From Cercis canadensis (Eukaryota; Streptophyta; Magnoliopsida; Fabales; Fabaceae): a stretch of DNA of 64,000 nt. The notes below the pieces were generated by a model, which saw nothing but the letters and a program-made list of their open reading frames with translations, made no database searches and had not been told where the DNA came from. The translations under genes were made by a program, and so were the position numbers. Location of the stretch: assembly GCA_003255065.1 (NCBI GenBank), contig QAOA01005518.1, positions 62,001 to 126,000 on the forward strand. The letters run 5' to 3'. Of this stretch, positions 22,809 through 35,939 are shown in pieces (positions within the stretch are counted from its first letter, which is position 1; each line of letters opens with the position of its first letter).

Positions 22809-24201
22809 TAGTAGAGGATCCAAATCCTAAGGGAAAAGGGAGAAGAGAGAAAACTTGGCAGGGAGAGAGAAAAAAAAATGTGTTGACTTGGTGTCGACTA
22901 TATATGTGGCAAAAACTAATGGCCATGTCAGCACTTTCATTCATGGTAATTAATGGAGGGACTAAGACCTGAGTTTGAAAGTATAAATGTTAAATTTGTC
23001 ATTTTAGAATTAAAGGGACTAAATAGATACATTTTGTAAACCACAAGAACTTATTTTTGGTACTTTTGGCTATAATTTTGAGTTTGAACATGAAACCACA
23101 AGAACTAAATTTGTATTTAAACCTTACTTTCTAAAATATCACTAGTTGAACTAAAAAAAAGTAATTAAAAATATAAAAATTTTAAAAAAATTTGGACAAC
23201 TAGGAGAACGGGTGTATAGAGTTTAATACCTATGATAGTAAAATATGAGTGGCTTTAATCAAATCTAGTAACTCTAGCTTAAAGTTTTGTTAACTTGAAA
23301 TATGTCCACATAATAAATTATTGAGAGAATTATTCCAAGATTCTAAAATTCATAAAAAGACTATATAGTTATTTTATTTATATATATCTTCTTAAATATA
23401 AATAAAATAATTTATATAACACTAAAATATATTTTAATAATTACAATGTGACAGGTACCTTCATTAAATCATGAGATACCTTGTTCACTTTTTAATATTT
23501 TTATTTAGGTTCTAGAATGTGAGAGGAATAAAATCTAAATTATTTAAGGGGTACGACTTTGGTGCAACATGTTTTACAAATGTAACAACTAACAGTACTA
23601 TACACGAACCAATGAGATGATGACATGTGGCAACAACAGTAGCTTGAAAAACTGTTGAAGAAGGTTTTGTTAATTTGTACTTTTAACCAGAAAGAATTGA
23701 AAATTTAATTTATATCCCAAACGTTTTTCTTTTCTTTAAGTAATCAATGAGCAGAAGACATTGCATCTGCTAAAATTTGGGGTGTTGGAACAATCATATG
23801 GCAGTGAAAGTGATACGTTGATTTTGAGCTGATCAGATTAATTTAATGTGGGTAAAGATCAAAATTTTCTAGTTGGTTGTTTCGCATTTGTCATATCTCA
23901 ATTCACTGCAATTGGTGATCTTGTGAAAGTTGCCAATTATTTTATCTTTTTTTTTCCTTGATTTCGCTTTAATCTTATCATAACATGAATTTTGTGCTCC
24001 GGACAAGGGGAAAAAGTTATACTAGTCTTTAGCTCATATCCTCGGCTTTTTGTGCTAACTAATTTTATCTAGGTTATAATCTTACCTTATTAAGCTAGGG
24101 GTGAACTTGGGAAGCCTGGGAGATAAAATTATGCATCTGTCTCTATTTCATATTGTGGTTTATGTTTTATGCATTGCGAAACTAACAAAACTTCTACTAT
24201 T
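22809..24201. other. Unassigned AT-rich DNA, no gene seen
   Basis: I find no extended reading frame, splice-site-bounded coding stretch or clear terminal repeats here. The phrase 'aagggactaaatagataca' (about 23,020) is of the kind seen in old degenerate transposons, but nothing identifies a family. This may be original host intergenic DNA, since it flanks a solo LTR with an intact target duplication. Confidence 0.5.
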
Positions 24202-24206
24202 TTTCT

Positions 24207-25329
24207 TGAGAGTTGAAATATGCTCCTAGAGGGGGTGAATAAGAGTTTATAAATAATTTCAAATAGAAAGATAGATTGAAATTATTTATGGAGTAACTAG
24301 TGTGTAGGTTAAAACTTGTTTTCAACAAGTAACATAAAGAAGTATAAAACAAGTTTAATAACCAGATGCATAGCAATATAGAATATATCAGATAGAGCAA
24401 ACTCAAAGAATTCAAATAATAGAAACTTAAAGAAAATAGAGAGTAGAGATTGAGTCCATAGTTTATAGTGGTTCAGCCAACAAAGCCTACATCTACTCTC
24501 CCAAGGCTAGGGTTCTACTAGCAGTTGAGGTTATTTGATCAACATTTTCCAAGCTCCTTACAACATTGGTTTTACACGAGCTAACCGGAAACTCCTTCTC
24601 ACTGGTTTTACAAGAGATCACCAGAAAAACTCTCTTTCCCTCTAACCAATAGTAGAGGTCAATCTCCCCATATTCCCTTAATTGAAATCTGTATTACACA
24701 AACCTAGAATGATTTTAGTCCTAAAGAAAAAATAAGACTCTCTCTCAAAGAATAATACAAAAATAGTATAAGTGGAGAAATGAGAAGATAATGAACTTCT
24801 TTTGTAATCACACATAATTTTTCTTCTAACTTTTGCTTCTATTTTTCTTAAGTTCACCAACACTTGGGTCTTCAATTTATAGGAGTCCAGAGGTAAAGGA
24901 TGACCATTTGAATTGTAGACATGGTCTTTAATGCTTGGTTGTCAATTTGTGCTATATTAGGAATCTCTTATTTATCTTTGATTTAATTCCTAATATAGCT
25001 TGTCCTTTGAAAAGCTTCCTTTTATAACTTCGAATACCTCTTTTCTGATTGATTTCTTCCAAATGTTTATTCCTCTGATTTAGTGATATTTGCTTATGAA
25101 TTAATCATTGTTTTCGAAGTATCTTTAGACTGCCACATCATCATGGTTTCTTTCAGTGATGAATCAGTTATGTATGAGAACTTATTCTTGCTGAGGCAGA
25201 AACTCTAGACCCAAGATGATCACTAACCTGACACTTTAATAAAACATTTAGTAAACAGATCTAGAGTTAGTGATTTACTGAAGTCATTTGTTATCATCAA
25301 AACTGAAATTGAAAACTGTGGAACAAACA
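24207..25329 (-). mobile_element. Solo LTR of a Sirevirus with perfect TSD
   Basis: On the minus strand it starts TGTTTGTTCCACAGTTTTC and ends CATATTTCAACTCTCA. It carries 'tcaccccctctaggagca', a conserved feature near Sirevirus LTR ends. Identical flanks tttct lie at 24,202-24,206 and 25,330-25,334. It is 1,123 bp and closely similar to the LTR at 47,942-48,972. The DNA to its right (25,330-25,905) also matches the DNA to the right of that other LTR, so the whole locus is duplicated. There is no coding content. Confidence 0.9.
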
Positions 25330-25923
25330 TTTCTTTACAAAGTGACTTTGTTTTCTTGATAATCCTCTTTCTAACATGTGAACTCTTTTCTATTTCTCTT
25401 TTCTTACTGCTGCTTGATATGGACACATACAAAATTTTGAAAATCACTTGTTTTTCTTTACTTGTCAACAAGTCCTTTGTCTCTTTTTATTTTCTTTTTT
25501 TCATTGAAGGTTACATAATAAGGGGTAGTATATTCCTTTTCAAAATCCCACCTCACCCTCTCCTAATGAAATTCAAACTCAATACCTCTACAATAAATAT
25601 CAAATTCTTAATCACAATAGTGTCCCCTTGGGATTGTCTCTTTACTAACAAGCATGGTTTGATTTTATTGTTCTTATAGGAGCCAATTTTTGGTGCCCCC
25701 TTTGGAGTGGTTCTAATGGGACTTAATCCCCAGGGAACACCAAATACTTCCATTTAAAATTCTTACATCTGGCCACCAAAGCTGCTATTTGATCAATGCC
25801 CCTCAAGTGTTTAATTATAACAATACCAAGATTCCAATCTCAAGTTATTAATTAATTGACAAAAGAAAGGCACAAATCTTGTTTAATCAAAAACCAAGAA
25901 AGGCAGAAAATCCTTGTCCTTTT
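25330..25923. repeat. Flanking DNA duplicated at 48,973-49,550
   Basis: Near-identical to the sequence right of the Sirevirus LTR at 48,972: 'tttcttgataatcctctttctaaca', 'gaaggttacataataagggg' and 'ccacctcaccctctcctaatg' occur in both in the same order and spacing. From about 25,637 it includes one copy of the ~367 bp unit that is tandemly repeated at 49,278-50,749. Short reading frames on both strands here have no family resemblance and are probably chance. Confidence 0.8.
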
Positions 25924-28277
25924 AGACCTAAGATGATCACTAACTTGACACTTTAGTAAAACACTTAGCAAACTGATTTAGAGTTATTGACTTAGTAAAG
26001 TCATTTTTTATCATCAAAATTGGTATTGGAAACTGTGGAACTAACAATCTCCCCCTTTTCTATGATGACAAATACTTGGAAAAATCTCCCCCTCAAAATA
26101 TTCTTACTTCTGAACAAGTTATCAAAACTAGTTCAGAAAGTAATTTTTGCAACTAGAAGTTAAAAAATAAGATTCTTTCTTAAGTCTGCATTTTTAAAGC
26201 AATTCAACCAGACTATCTAATTTATCTAGACTATCTTAGACTTGCATTTTAAAAGAAATTGAACAAGACTATCTGAAATTGATATGCAATATATATCTTT
26301 CTACTATTTCTCCTCCTTTGTCAACAATAAAAAGGACTAAAGAAGAGTGATACTAGCAAATAGTAAATCAGTAGCAAGGGCAAACTAGTAAATCAAAATA
26401 CTTTAAAAACTGAGTTCAAACGATTATAGCAATTTGAATGGATGAAATGCAATCAATGTTCAAAAATAAAGACTTAGAGGACTGATAATGTGAAAAGCCC
26501 ATTAATACAACTTATACATAGTTAGCAGAGGGGTTAGCCATCACAGACACAGAGAACTAGGAGGAAGAGGCCTAATTGCCTTTGATCTCCACGAGCTCCT
26601 TCTTGGCAGCAACCAGCTCTGCCTTTATTGCAGCAAGCTCTTTCTTTGTGTTGGCCAATTTTTTGGTCTATAACAACAACCTTTGCATTATAGTTCACCA
26701 CTTGGGATTGGAAAAAGTTCAACTGCTGTCCAATTTGGTTTGCCAACTCCACAATATTCAAATTTGCTATCCAAGAGGAATGATGAATTGGCTGAGAAGG
26801 AGGGACTGGTTTCTTGGAAGAACCAATTTGCTTCTTCCTTGAAGGAGTTGCAGCATCAACAGATTTGCACTTTGATCCTGAGAAGCTCGTTTTAGAGGCA
26901 GACTTAGAGCTTTCTTCTATGGTTTTAAACCTAGGCAGAGGCCTTCTAATAACCAAGTTGTCTGGTAAGGGCAGCTCATTGAACTAAGAAAGGTTGACAT
27001 TGAAATGTTTGCATCGCTGCACAATCAGCATGCCATAAGGCAAATTGGTTGTCTTCCTAGTGCCTCTAATAGACCAAGCCATGTGTTTGAGTATGAGACT
27101 GGGTAGGTTCAGTGGCAGTTTCTGTTTGATGTGATATAAGAGGTAAAGATCTTAGGTAGTGAACTCAAATTGGCTTCCAATATGGGGCAAGAAAATATAG
27201 GAACCAAGCTTTGCTAAGGTGCGAGTGATAGGGTTCATACAATGCACAATGGGTGCAGTGTGGTCTTCTGTGTTTTAAGGGTAATTACAAATGGCCCCCA
27301 TTGCCTCATCGTAGCTAATAAAATTTGTTGGCTAGTTTTATAAATATATCGAGTTTCCTTATCAGTAGGAAGGCCAAAAGTTTCCTCAAGCAAGCTCCCA
27401 TTAACAATTATTTCTATACCAGCAACATAGGTTTTTAAGTAGATAGCACGAGAGGTCAAACCTTGCAAAGGTTGGAGATGTGCGTAGAAGAGCTTGACCA
27501 CTTGTGGAAGCACTGGTTCCTCAATATCCAACAATTTGTTCTAGCCCATGGTAGCAATAGCTTCATCAACTGTAATAGTTTTTTTGTGTAGCTACTTCCC
27601 ACTAACAACAGCCCTGGGAACAACTGTTCTTAAAAAAAAGTTATTGTGAAACTTGTTCTCGATGTCTCTGTTGGAAAACAAAGGGCTAGCAGATTGAGCT
27701 CTCCTTGGTGTAGGCAAAATGACCTTTTTCGAGCACACATCCTTGTCTTCTTTAGAGGTTGAGTGTTAGATGAGGGTTGAGTGGTTTTCGCAACCATTTT
27801 AGGAGGGGTTGATTCTACATCAGGAGTGATGATTTCCTTTGCAACTGGAGAGACAAGGGTTGAGGTAGCAACATGAGCAGTAGATAGAATTGGTTCATCA
27901 TTTGGAGTTGATTTTCAAGGGAGCAACAATGGAGACTCTGGTCTAGTGAGCAACAGAAACCCTCTGATAGATTGAAGAGGCACAAAGTCTTCTTCTTCAT
28001 CGTTGGCTAGCTTGGTTGGTTTTAGAACTGGAACTTGTTCCTTGGTCCTATAACTGGATTATTCATACTATACATTGTGCTTGAAAGCCTTATGCAGTGA
28101 TTTAGTGGTATCAGATGAAGAATCAGAAACCACGAAGGGGGTGTTCTTGGTGTTTCTGGGAATGGCTTTGCCTTTGGTCTTCATTCTTGAGGAATGGCGA
28201 AGTTGGTTGGCAAAATGTATGATTTGATTGTGTTTTAAAGATAAGGAAGGAGAACTTATAGTAGTAATAGAAACAGT
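25924..28277 (-). mobile_element. Sirevirus 3' piece: LTR end, 3' UTR, envelope-like frame
   Basis: On the minus strand: an envelope-like reading frame region (28,277 to about 26,534), an untranslated region, a polypurine tract (inverse of atctcccccttttc at 26,047) and the first part of an LTR starting TGTTAGTTCCACAG (26,046 to 25,924). The frame shows 'VVKLFYAHLQPLQG', 'ETFGLPTDKETRYIYK' and 'VELANQIGQQLNFFQ', the same family as 1,028-6,313 and 42,900-44,815. Its N-terminal region is Ser/Thr-rich and basic. It is broken. A Tat element begins at 28,278. Members of this family may be envelope-like ORFs; that role is not established. Confidence 0.7.
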
Positions 28278-31200
28278 TGTAGACACCGTATTTTATCCCG
28301 AGGTAATACACATTTTTCAAAAAAACGTATTTGTAATTATTTAAAATTTGAAATTTATGTTTTCAAGTGGGAAATTTGATTTTGAGGTCTTTAAGGCCTC
28401 ATTTAGCTTTTGGGTCAAAGTTTTGATATTTGGGCATTGACCCACTTCATTTTAACCCAAGTTAGGAGGTCATTTGCCTCGTTTCGTTTAAATTTGAGTT
28501 TGGGGCCTCTTGCTCTATTTGATTTTCTTTAAATACTTTGTTTGGACATAAAGATTATAATTTTCTTGGCTTTTAGTGATTTTGGGTCAAAACCCATATT
28601 TTGGGCTTGGCCCGTTTTGCTAAAATCCTAGTTTGAGAGCCTTTGGGACTACTCAATTTTTGTTTTCCAAATGTTTTGGCCCAAATAATTGAAAAATGAT
28701 TGCTGGACTATTTAATATGTTTAAGATTTTATTTGGGTCCAATTGGACCAACTTAGATCCAAGGTTGAGTCCTTTGAGCTCATTTTGACACAATTTAGCC
28801 CAATTGGCTCATTAGAGTTCTATGGCTTTTATTTTTAATCAAAAATAAAATAACTTTTTAGGAATTATGGAGATGATTTTTTTCCAAGCTAAGAGAGAAG
28901 GGTTTCATTAGGGTTTTGGCAAAATATCAAGAGGAAGGATGTTGCATGTGCCTTGCAAGTGCTAAGGAAAGTGCCAAGAAGCTCCCTTTTAGGGTTTCTT
29001 GTTTTATTTCAACAAAAATGAGATTAATATGATTAAAAATCTAAAAGGATGTCAGCTAGGGTTTAAGGAATATTCTCAAGCATAAGTGAGACGATCCAGT
29101 CTCAAGGAAGCTTCATGAAAGTTGCTTGTGCAAGGTAATTTTAGGAAAATTGCTAATGGGGACTTCTTACCCTCTTTTTTGCATGAAATAAAAATACAAA
29201 TTGGAAGGGCTGAAGTGTGTAATTCAAGTAGAGCATTTTGGGGAAGAATTATTGGATTTTTCACATTGCAAGGCTATAGGAAAGTGGGAGGAAAGTGCAA
29301 AAGGGTTAGGAAATGACCAAACTACCCCCAACGTGCTCACCAAGTTAAGAGGGTTGATTGCATAAGAAAAACAATAGAGAAAGCCTCTCTTAATATTCTC
29401 CCAACGTGAAAACAAGGAAGGAGGACAGAGAACTTGAAAAATAGATCATTGAGAGAAAAATTGAGTGTTATAGAGAGTTCTTAAAGTGTTATTGAGTATT
29501 CTTCATATTTTTTAAGAGAAAAACACGAAATCAAGAGTGGTTTAATCTTCTTGGATTTAGGTTCTACACTTTTGAGCAAGGAAAAAAAGTTTTCTTAAAG
29601 GACACTAGGTAACCTTCACTCTTCTCTTGATTTCTTGCCATTTTCTTATTGGTCTTTGTTTGGATCCATGTGAAGTGCATGTTTTTCTTCATTTCCCTCT
29701 TGAATGCCTCAATTTCATTTTGATTCCATGAGTCTTATTTCACTTAGACTATTTTTCTTGTTGATCAACTTGATTTATGAAAATTGCCCCCTTGAACCCC
29801 TTCATTTTTGTGTTGATTTTATTTGATTTAGCATTTTATATCTTGTTTACCCTTTATCTCCATTTTTGGTTTTGAGTCTTATTTTGGTCTATTTTGATTT
29901 GTTTGGTTCTTTTGGTAGCATGTTTATTCTTGCATGGGTGGGAAGGGGGGTTGAGTAAGCTCGGCTTTGATTTTAGTTGTTTTCCTCCTCTCTTGTATGT
30001 TCTGTTGATATTTTGGTTTAGAGAGATTATGTTTAGTTTCTATTTTGACTTTGGTTGAGTACTTAGTTGATTGTTGTTTTGCTTATTTTAATCATAAGGC
30101 GTGATTTCGGTTTAGGGGTCTTGTTCTAGCATGATCTTGGTTGATGGTATTGTAGGTTTTATATACTTGATGCCCTATTGTTGTTTTGGTACCATTTGAC
30201 ATGTCTTGTTGGGGTGAGCATGCTTCTTGTGAATTTCTTTTTTAGTATTTTTTTTTTGTCTTTGTTTTCTTGAATGTGCTTTAGGGTTCTTCATTAAAAA
30301 TCAAATGAGGCTTAACCCTTTTTTTGAAAATCTTGTGTTTTGGTCTTAACTTTTTTTACTTTTGTCATGTTTGAATTCAAATTGGTCAATTGGGATAGTG
30401 ATTATCAAATTTAGTTTTTAAATGGTCATTCTTGGACCTGTCAGTCCAACACTAGCAGTGTTTGGTCTTTTGACCATAATTTGAGTTTTACAACTCCAAA
30501 TTGCATGGTTCTTCTTTTGTTAGAACCCTAATATGCTTACCTTGCATGAGTATAAATTTATATTTTTCTCATGTCGCATTTGCTCCCAATTTTAATTTGA
30601 ACATGAATGTTTTATCTATACTATGAAATTGCCAGTTGATTATGATAGTGTTCGATTTTTGGACCATAACTTGAGTTATATGGTTTTTGATTCTTTAGAA
30701 CCCTAAGACATTTGTCCATGTTATGTAAAATTTTGGAGTCAAATCTCATTGACATGCATTCCTAGTTTTCTTTATAAGTTTCCCCTATTTTATGCTCTAT
30801 TTTTTATTTTTGTTGTTTTGTCTTTCTTGATTATGCCTTATGTTTAATTGTTGCCCTTGCTTCTTTTTTGGACTCTCTTGCATGCTATGATCCTCAATTA
30901 CTTTTTTTTTTTATCTTTGTTTTGGTTTTGATTTGTTTTACTCTTGACTTTAATTCTTGATTTTCCCCTTGATGTTTGGCTTATGGATTGCATATTAATT
31001 AGGAGTACATGTTGACTGCCCTGTTTAACTAAATGTTGTTGCCCTAGTTTTCATGTTGTTTTTAATGGTTTGATTTTAACTTTTAATTGCTCACTTGCTT
31101 ATGCATATGTAACCTTTAATTTCTTATTTTGAGTCATCTAATGTGTGTTCCATGTGAGAGGGAACCATAATCTTTGGGCCCTTAGCAGAACCCTAAGGCG

Positions 31201-31803
31201 ATTTGGAGGCTTGGAAAGCTCTTGTTTATTTTGATTGCATTTGCTAGTTATGTACCCCTACCCCAATTAGTTATTTCATCAAGCATAACATTTAGGGATT
31301 ATTTTTAGGGATTACAAGATCCATGGGCTCTCTGTTTATCATGGAACGATAAGACTGACTTGGTCCTATATGTGATGGATTTCTTTTATCTGATCTAGAC
31401 AAAGATAAGTGCCACCCCTATGGACATAGTATCTAACAAACGGGTGGAAGAATTTTAAACCCATTAGAATTCATACATGTCATGTTTATTTTACATCATT
31501 GATTACTGAATGTAACGCTTATTTTAAGAATAAATAAAGTATGTTTTTGGCCACATTTGGTCTTAGTCTTTGCAAAGATAATTTAGGGTAACCATCCTTA
31601 GACGGATGTTGTGAGGTGCCTAATACCTTCCCCACGCGTAAACAGACTCCCGACCAATCTCTAGTACGCAGACCATTTGAAAATAATAAAATCAGAAGGG
31701 TTTCCAATTGTACCCTATTTCTAAAACAATTGGTGGCGACTCTTATTTTTCTTAAATTTGATCGACCATCTACGTCACGGCTGCCTTCAGGTGTGTTGTG
31801 ATA
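28278..31803 (+). mobile_element. 5' LTR of the Tat/Ogre element
   Basis: It begins TGTAGACACCGTATTTT and ends TGTTGTGATA, 3,526 bp, a very long LTR as is usual in Tat/Ogre. It provides the reference for the other Tat LTRs in this window: 1,713-5,955, 8,827-11,795, 13,319-17,998 and 18,005-19,420, all on the minus strand. Landmarks are 'ttgggtcaaaaccca' near 28,580, 'ccctaaggcgatttggaggc' near 31,190 and 'ggtggcgactc' near 31,733. Reading frames within it are not conserved between copies. Confidence 0.85.
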
Positions 31804-32412
31804 GTTTGACAACTCCACCTTATGCTTATTAAAAGTGTACACCTTGCTCCCCTTAGTCAAAGGCATCTCCAACATATGGTTGTATTCTTAAAGTTGGCAT
31901 GAGGTATATGTTCTTAAAGGTTAAACATCAATAATATGGATCCCAGTAGTTTAACATGACGATCAGAGCAAGCTCTTGCACCTTGGTGTTTACTAGATCT
32001 ATTAGCTTAGAGTAGTGAGTGAAAAAAGGGCCTCTCTCGCCTAGAAGAATCTTTTGGATGAATACCCCAATATCAGATACATCATTCATGTCTATGGCCA
32101 CCTTAAGCTTTTTTGTTAAATTATTGTTATATCCTTCCAGAAGACTGTCTTGCTTGTTGTGACCGGGCGTCCCTAATAAAGGCCCTAGAATGATGCTTGA
32201 AAATAAGATCACCAAAAGCCATACTAACAATCCGTCAAGAGAAAAAAAAAGTCTCAATTTTAGTCATTTTGCATTATTCTTTATTTTCTGATTACTCTTA
32301 ATCTTTCTTTTTCTAGGGGTAAAACATAATTGTGACCTCCAAGAAGTCTAAGCTCAATCGCAAACACCCAATCAAGCGATTTATCGAGCAGAAAATGAAG
32401 ACCATCACAGTT
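31804..32412 (+). mobile_element. Leader of the Tat/Ogre element with primer-binding-like site
   Basis: Directly after the LTR stands GTTTGACAACTCCACC, comparable to GTTTGGTGACTCCACT in the same position of the non-autonomous element (13,318 leftwards, minus strand). Tat/Ogre elements are known to use an Arg-tRNA-type site of the TGGCGACTCC kind. The leader then holds a 110-codon open stretch on the minus strand (31,928-32,257, 'MNDVSDIGVFIQKILLGERG' in part) that I cannot assign. Some Tat elements carry an antisense ORF, usually nearer the 3' end. A pyrimidine tract ending in AG (about 32,317) precedes gag. Confidence 0.5.
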
Positions 32413-33600
32413 ATGGAAGAAAACCAAGAAGTGGGTAGGAACTTGGAAGCTGAGTTTGATGAATTGAAGCAAAGAATGAATGATATGATGAGGCTAATAA
32501 CTGAGAGCCTAAAGTTAAAGGAAACTGTTGGTGGGACAAATACATATGTTTCTTCTGCATCACTTCCTTCTGGGGAAGTTATTGCTATGTTGTCAGCTCC
32601 AATACGGGGAATGCCATCCCATTTAATGCCTTATGCTGCAAATCCAAGAAGTGAGCTTGGATCAAGTTCCACGAGGCCATCTGTTGGTCAAACTTATAAA
32701 CTCGTGCGCCTTACTCTGCCACCTCTTCTAGTAAAGGTTGGGGCCACCAAAGAAGCTGCCTTCAATCCAAACGAAGGTTATGGAGGTGTTTTCACCTATA
32801 CACCCTTGATTCTGCATCACACTATTTATCCCCATCAACAAGGAATACCGATAACCATAGAGGATGTAGAAGGTGAGGAAGCTAAGAAGGAGCAGTTGAG
32901 GGTCAAAACTATGGAAAAGAAACAGGCGCTGCTAGATGAACATATTAGGATGTTAGAAGGGATAAGTGGATATGGATCAATGGATATGGATCAGTTGATA
33001 TTGGGGAGCCGTCACTGACAGCCGAGTTGGTTTTGCCCAAGGATTTCAAAATTCCTAAGTTTGTGAGGTATGATGGGACCTTTAACCCACGCTTATATTT
33101 GAAGTCCTATTGTACTAAGATGACCATTTGGTCAAGGGAAGAGAAGTTCTTCATCCATTTCTTTATGGAAAGTTTGATCGGTCATGCTGTGGACTGGTAT
33201 TGATAGTTGGACCACACTAAGATCTGCACTTGAAAAGATTTAGCTAATGCTTTTTCTAAGCAATATAGCTTCAATGATAGCATAGCTCCTCCTAGGGCTC
33301 AATTAGGGGCTACGAGGAAAGCAGAGAATGAGAGCTTTCGAGAGTATGCTCAGAGATGAAGGAACCTCGTAGCTCAAGCACAACCGCCATTAATGGATTT
33401 TGAAATGTTCCATTACTTTCTGAATACTCTATAATCGCCGTATGTTGAACTGATGGTAGCAAGTGTGTATAGAGATTTCTCTGACCTGATTAATGACGGT
33501 TAAAGGGTTGAGGACATGAACAAGTTTAGGAAATTAGCCTTTTTGAAAGGATAAAGCTAAGGTGGTAACAAATAGAGGAGAAGGCCACAACCAAAAAAGA
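32413..33600 (+). pseudogene. Tat/Ogre gag region
   Basis: An N-terminal coiled-coil-like stretch ('LEAEFDELKQRMNDMMRLI') is followed by a low-complexity linker and then the Ty3/gypsy capsid core. The core reads 'LPKDFKIPKFVRYDGTFNP', 'KFFIHFFMESLIGHAVDWY' and 'GATRKAENESFREYAQR', in the order typical of Tat gag ('F.VP.F..Y.GT..P', 'F..SL.G.A..WY', 'E.F.EYAQRW'). Gag would package the element's RNA into cytoplasmic particles. It is broken. I chose the start at the Met before the coiled coil because upstream residues look unlike known gag N termini; a start at 32,332 is possible. Confidence 0.75.
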
Positions 33601-34979
33601 AGGAGGGAGAAGTAAGTTTTGTTAATGCACCCCGCCCTCGAGGCCAGAATTACCAATCTTACCTTAATTCGTCATATCCTAGCCTAATTAATTATGTTTA
33701 TGGTCCACCTTGACCAAATCTAGCATCTTTTATTTCTACTTATCAACCAAATCTCCAAAATGCTTTCCAAAATAACCCAGCACCCAGGCTTGCATTTAGG
33801 CCCAATTACAAAAACTACAAAAATTAGCCACGCCCAGCACTAAATGAACATTTTCCAAACATTCCCATCACAAGAGCTGAGCTATTAAAATAATTGTGCG
33901 AACCTCATGTGATAGCCCCAAAGCATATACAGCCAGTATAACCCCCTTTTCCACATTGGTACGTTCCTAGCCTTATGTGTGATTATCATCTAGGTGTTGT
34001 CAGGCTTTCTATAGAGGATTGCCTGGGTTTCAAGCACTCAGTCCTTTACTTGAAAAAGCGAGAGGTGATTAAAATATAAGAGATGGGTGGAGGACCAAAT
34101 GTCAACAAGAATCCTTTACCCAATCATGAAGGAGGGCCAAGGGTAAATGTTGTTGAGGGAGAATCCCATGTGATCAAGAGGTTTAAGGATGAAAGGATGC
34201 CGATGAAGGCAGTTTGGAAGGGTTTGAAGAAGTCTGAGTATGAGTTGAATGTGCCATTAGGGAAAATTAAGAAGAATGAGCATTTCGATGGGAAAGCATT
34301 ATGGGAGCACTATCAACAATAAGGGCATGATATAGAAGAGTGCTGGGAGTTTAAGTGCTTGGTGCAAAAGTTAATGTATTTAGGTGTGGTGAGGATAGAG
34401 AAGCAAAGTGTTGAAGAAAGAAAAGAAGTTGGTATGATGGGAAAGGAATTGTAAGGATTCCAACCCCATGTGTTGAAGGTTTTACTTGACTCTGCAAGTA
34501 AGCAAACATCTCCTGGGGTGGTAATTCAAGTGCCATCTCCATTTTGATACACGAGTAACCATGCAATCCTCTGGAATTATGGGATAAGGTTGATGATGCC
34601 TAGAGAAAAAGCCTCAGAAGGAAGCTTGATATAGAAGAATGCATTCAAAGAAGGCTATAGTGATGTTACCAATATCGGACGAAGTTGAGGTATAATAAGA
34701 AGTGGAAGATGCTACTTGTCAGAGGACTTAGAGAAATAAAGAAAAGAATATGAAAGAGCAGGATGTAGGCAAAGAAAAGAATGAGCCAAAGGATAAGGGA
34801 GAAGACGAAGAATTTATAAGAATAATGAGACAAAGTGAATATATATAATATTGTAGAGAACATGAAAAAGATTCCAACTCGAATTCACTTTTGTCTCTCA
34901 TTATGAGTTTTGAAACTCACAGAAAAGCTCTACAAAAATTTCTTGATTAGGCATTGTTTGTTCGGGTATTACTTCAAAA

Positions 34980-35465
34980 AAATTTGGCAACATGGTGAAT
35001 ATAATTCAGAAGGTAGTAATTATCTCCTTCTCTGAGGAAGAGCAGGTACTAGGCACAAGCAATCACACGAGAGCCCTCCATATCACTCTCAAGTATGAAG
35101 GGTACATCATAGCAAATGTGCTAATCGATAATGGGTCTGTCATGAATGTGCTTTCTAGCTCAACTCTAATGCAGTTAGCGGTGAATCTGTCCCTCATTTA
35201 GTCAAATAGTATGGTGGTAAGGATGTTTGATGGGATTAGAAAGGAAGTGTTGGAAGATATTCCTTTGCAACTGGAGATTGGACCAAGCGAATTCGATGTG
35301 TGCTTCCAAGTCATGGGCATAGAATTGGCCTGTACAATATTGTTGGGTAGGCCATAGATACATGAGGTGGGAGTGGTGCCATCTACCTTACACCAAAAGC
35401 TCAAATACATTGATGGTGGTCGAGTCATAACCGTGAATGGGGAAGAGGAGATGTTAGTGTCCAAA
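34980..35465 (+). pseudogene. Tat/Ogre aspartic protease region
   Basis: 'LIDNGSVMNVLSSSTLMQL' corresponds to the family's active-site block LIDNGSS.NVLP..TL, where retrotransposon proteases in this clade use Asp-Asn/Gly-Ser. It is followed by 'VRMFDGIRKEV' and 'ILLGRP' (the family has V..FDG, then LLGRPWIH). It would process the Gag-Pol precursor. The region 33,600-34,980 upstream is spacer with Pro/Asn-rich gag tail and further broken frame ('GHDIEECWEFK', a Tat gag-pol landmark, at about 34,323). Confidence 0.7.
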
Positions 35466-35939
35466 GTTCGTTACCTTATGGGGAAGCAATTGAACAAACA
35501 TTAGAACCCTTTTTCCAATCTCTGGAGCTAGATCAGTGCATTGATGAATAGTCTCAAAAGAGGAGTGAGATTAATCAGGTGGTGGTGAGGATGTTACAAA
35601 AGAATGACTTCCAAGATGGAAAGGGCCTAGAGGTTAATTTGCAAGGAATTAGCTCTCCAATTTCTCTACCAGAGAATATTGTCAAACAGGGTTTGGGCTA
35701 TAAGCCCTCTTATGTTAAAGCTATGGGTAAGAGTAGTTCAACTCGAGGAACAAAAGACATCCCTCATCTAAGAGAAACCTTCCTTGTGCAAGCTGAAGTG
35801 ATAATGCCTTAAGAAGTTAAGAGGTCATCACAAGCTGTGAACACTTTAGAGAGCAACTATTAAAGAAGCCATTAGATCTGGCCTTGCAATGATAATGAAC
35901 AATCGACCAATTGAGAGATTGAACTTCTGCCAGATCTTG

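Noticed and set aside
25223-25753. Open frames on both strands in the duplicated flank
   Set aside because: They are not kept open in the duplicate at 48,866-49,400, so there is no sign of selection.
31519-31875. Minus-strand frame spanning the Tat LTR end and leader
   Set aside because: It crosses the LTR boundary and the primer-binding-like site and is not conserved in the sister LTRs.
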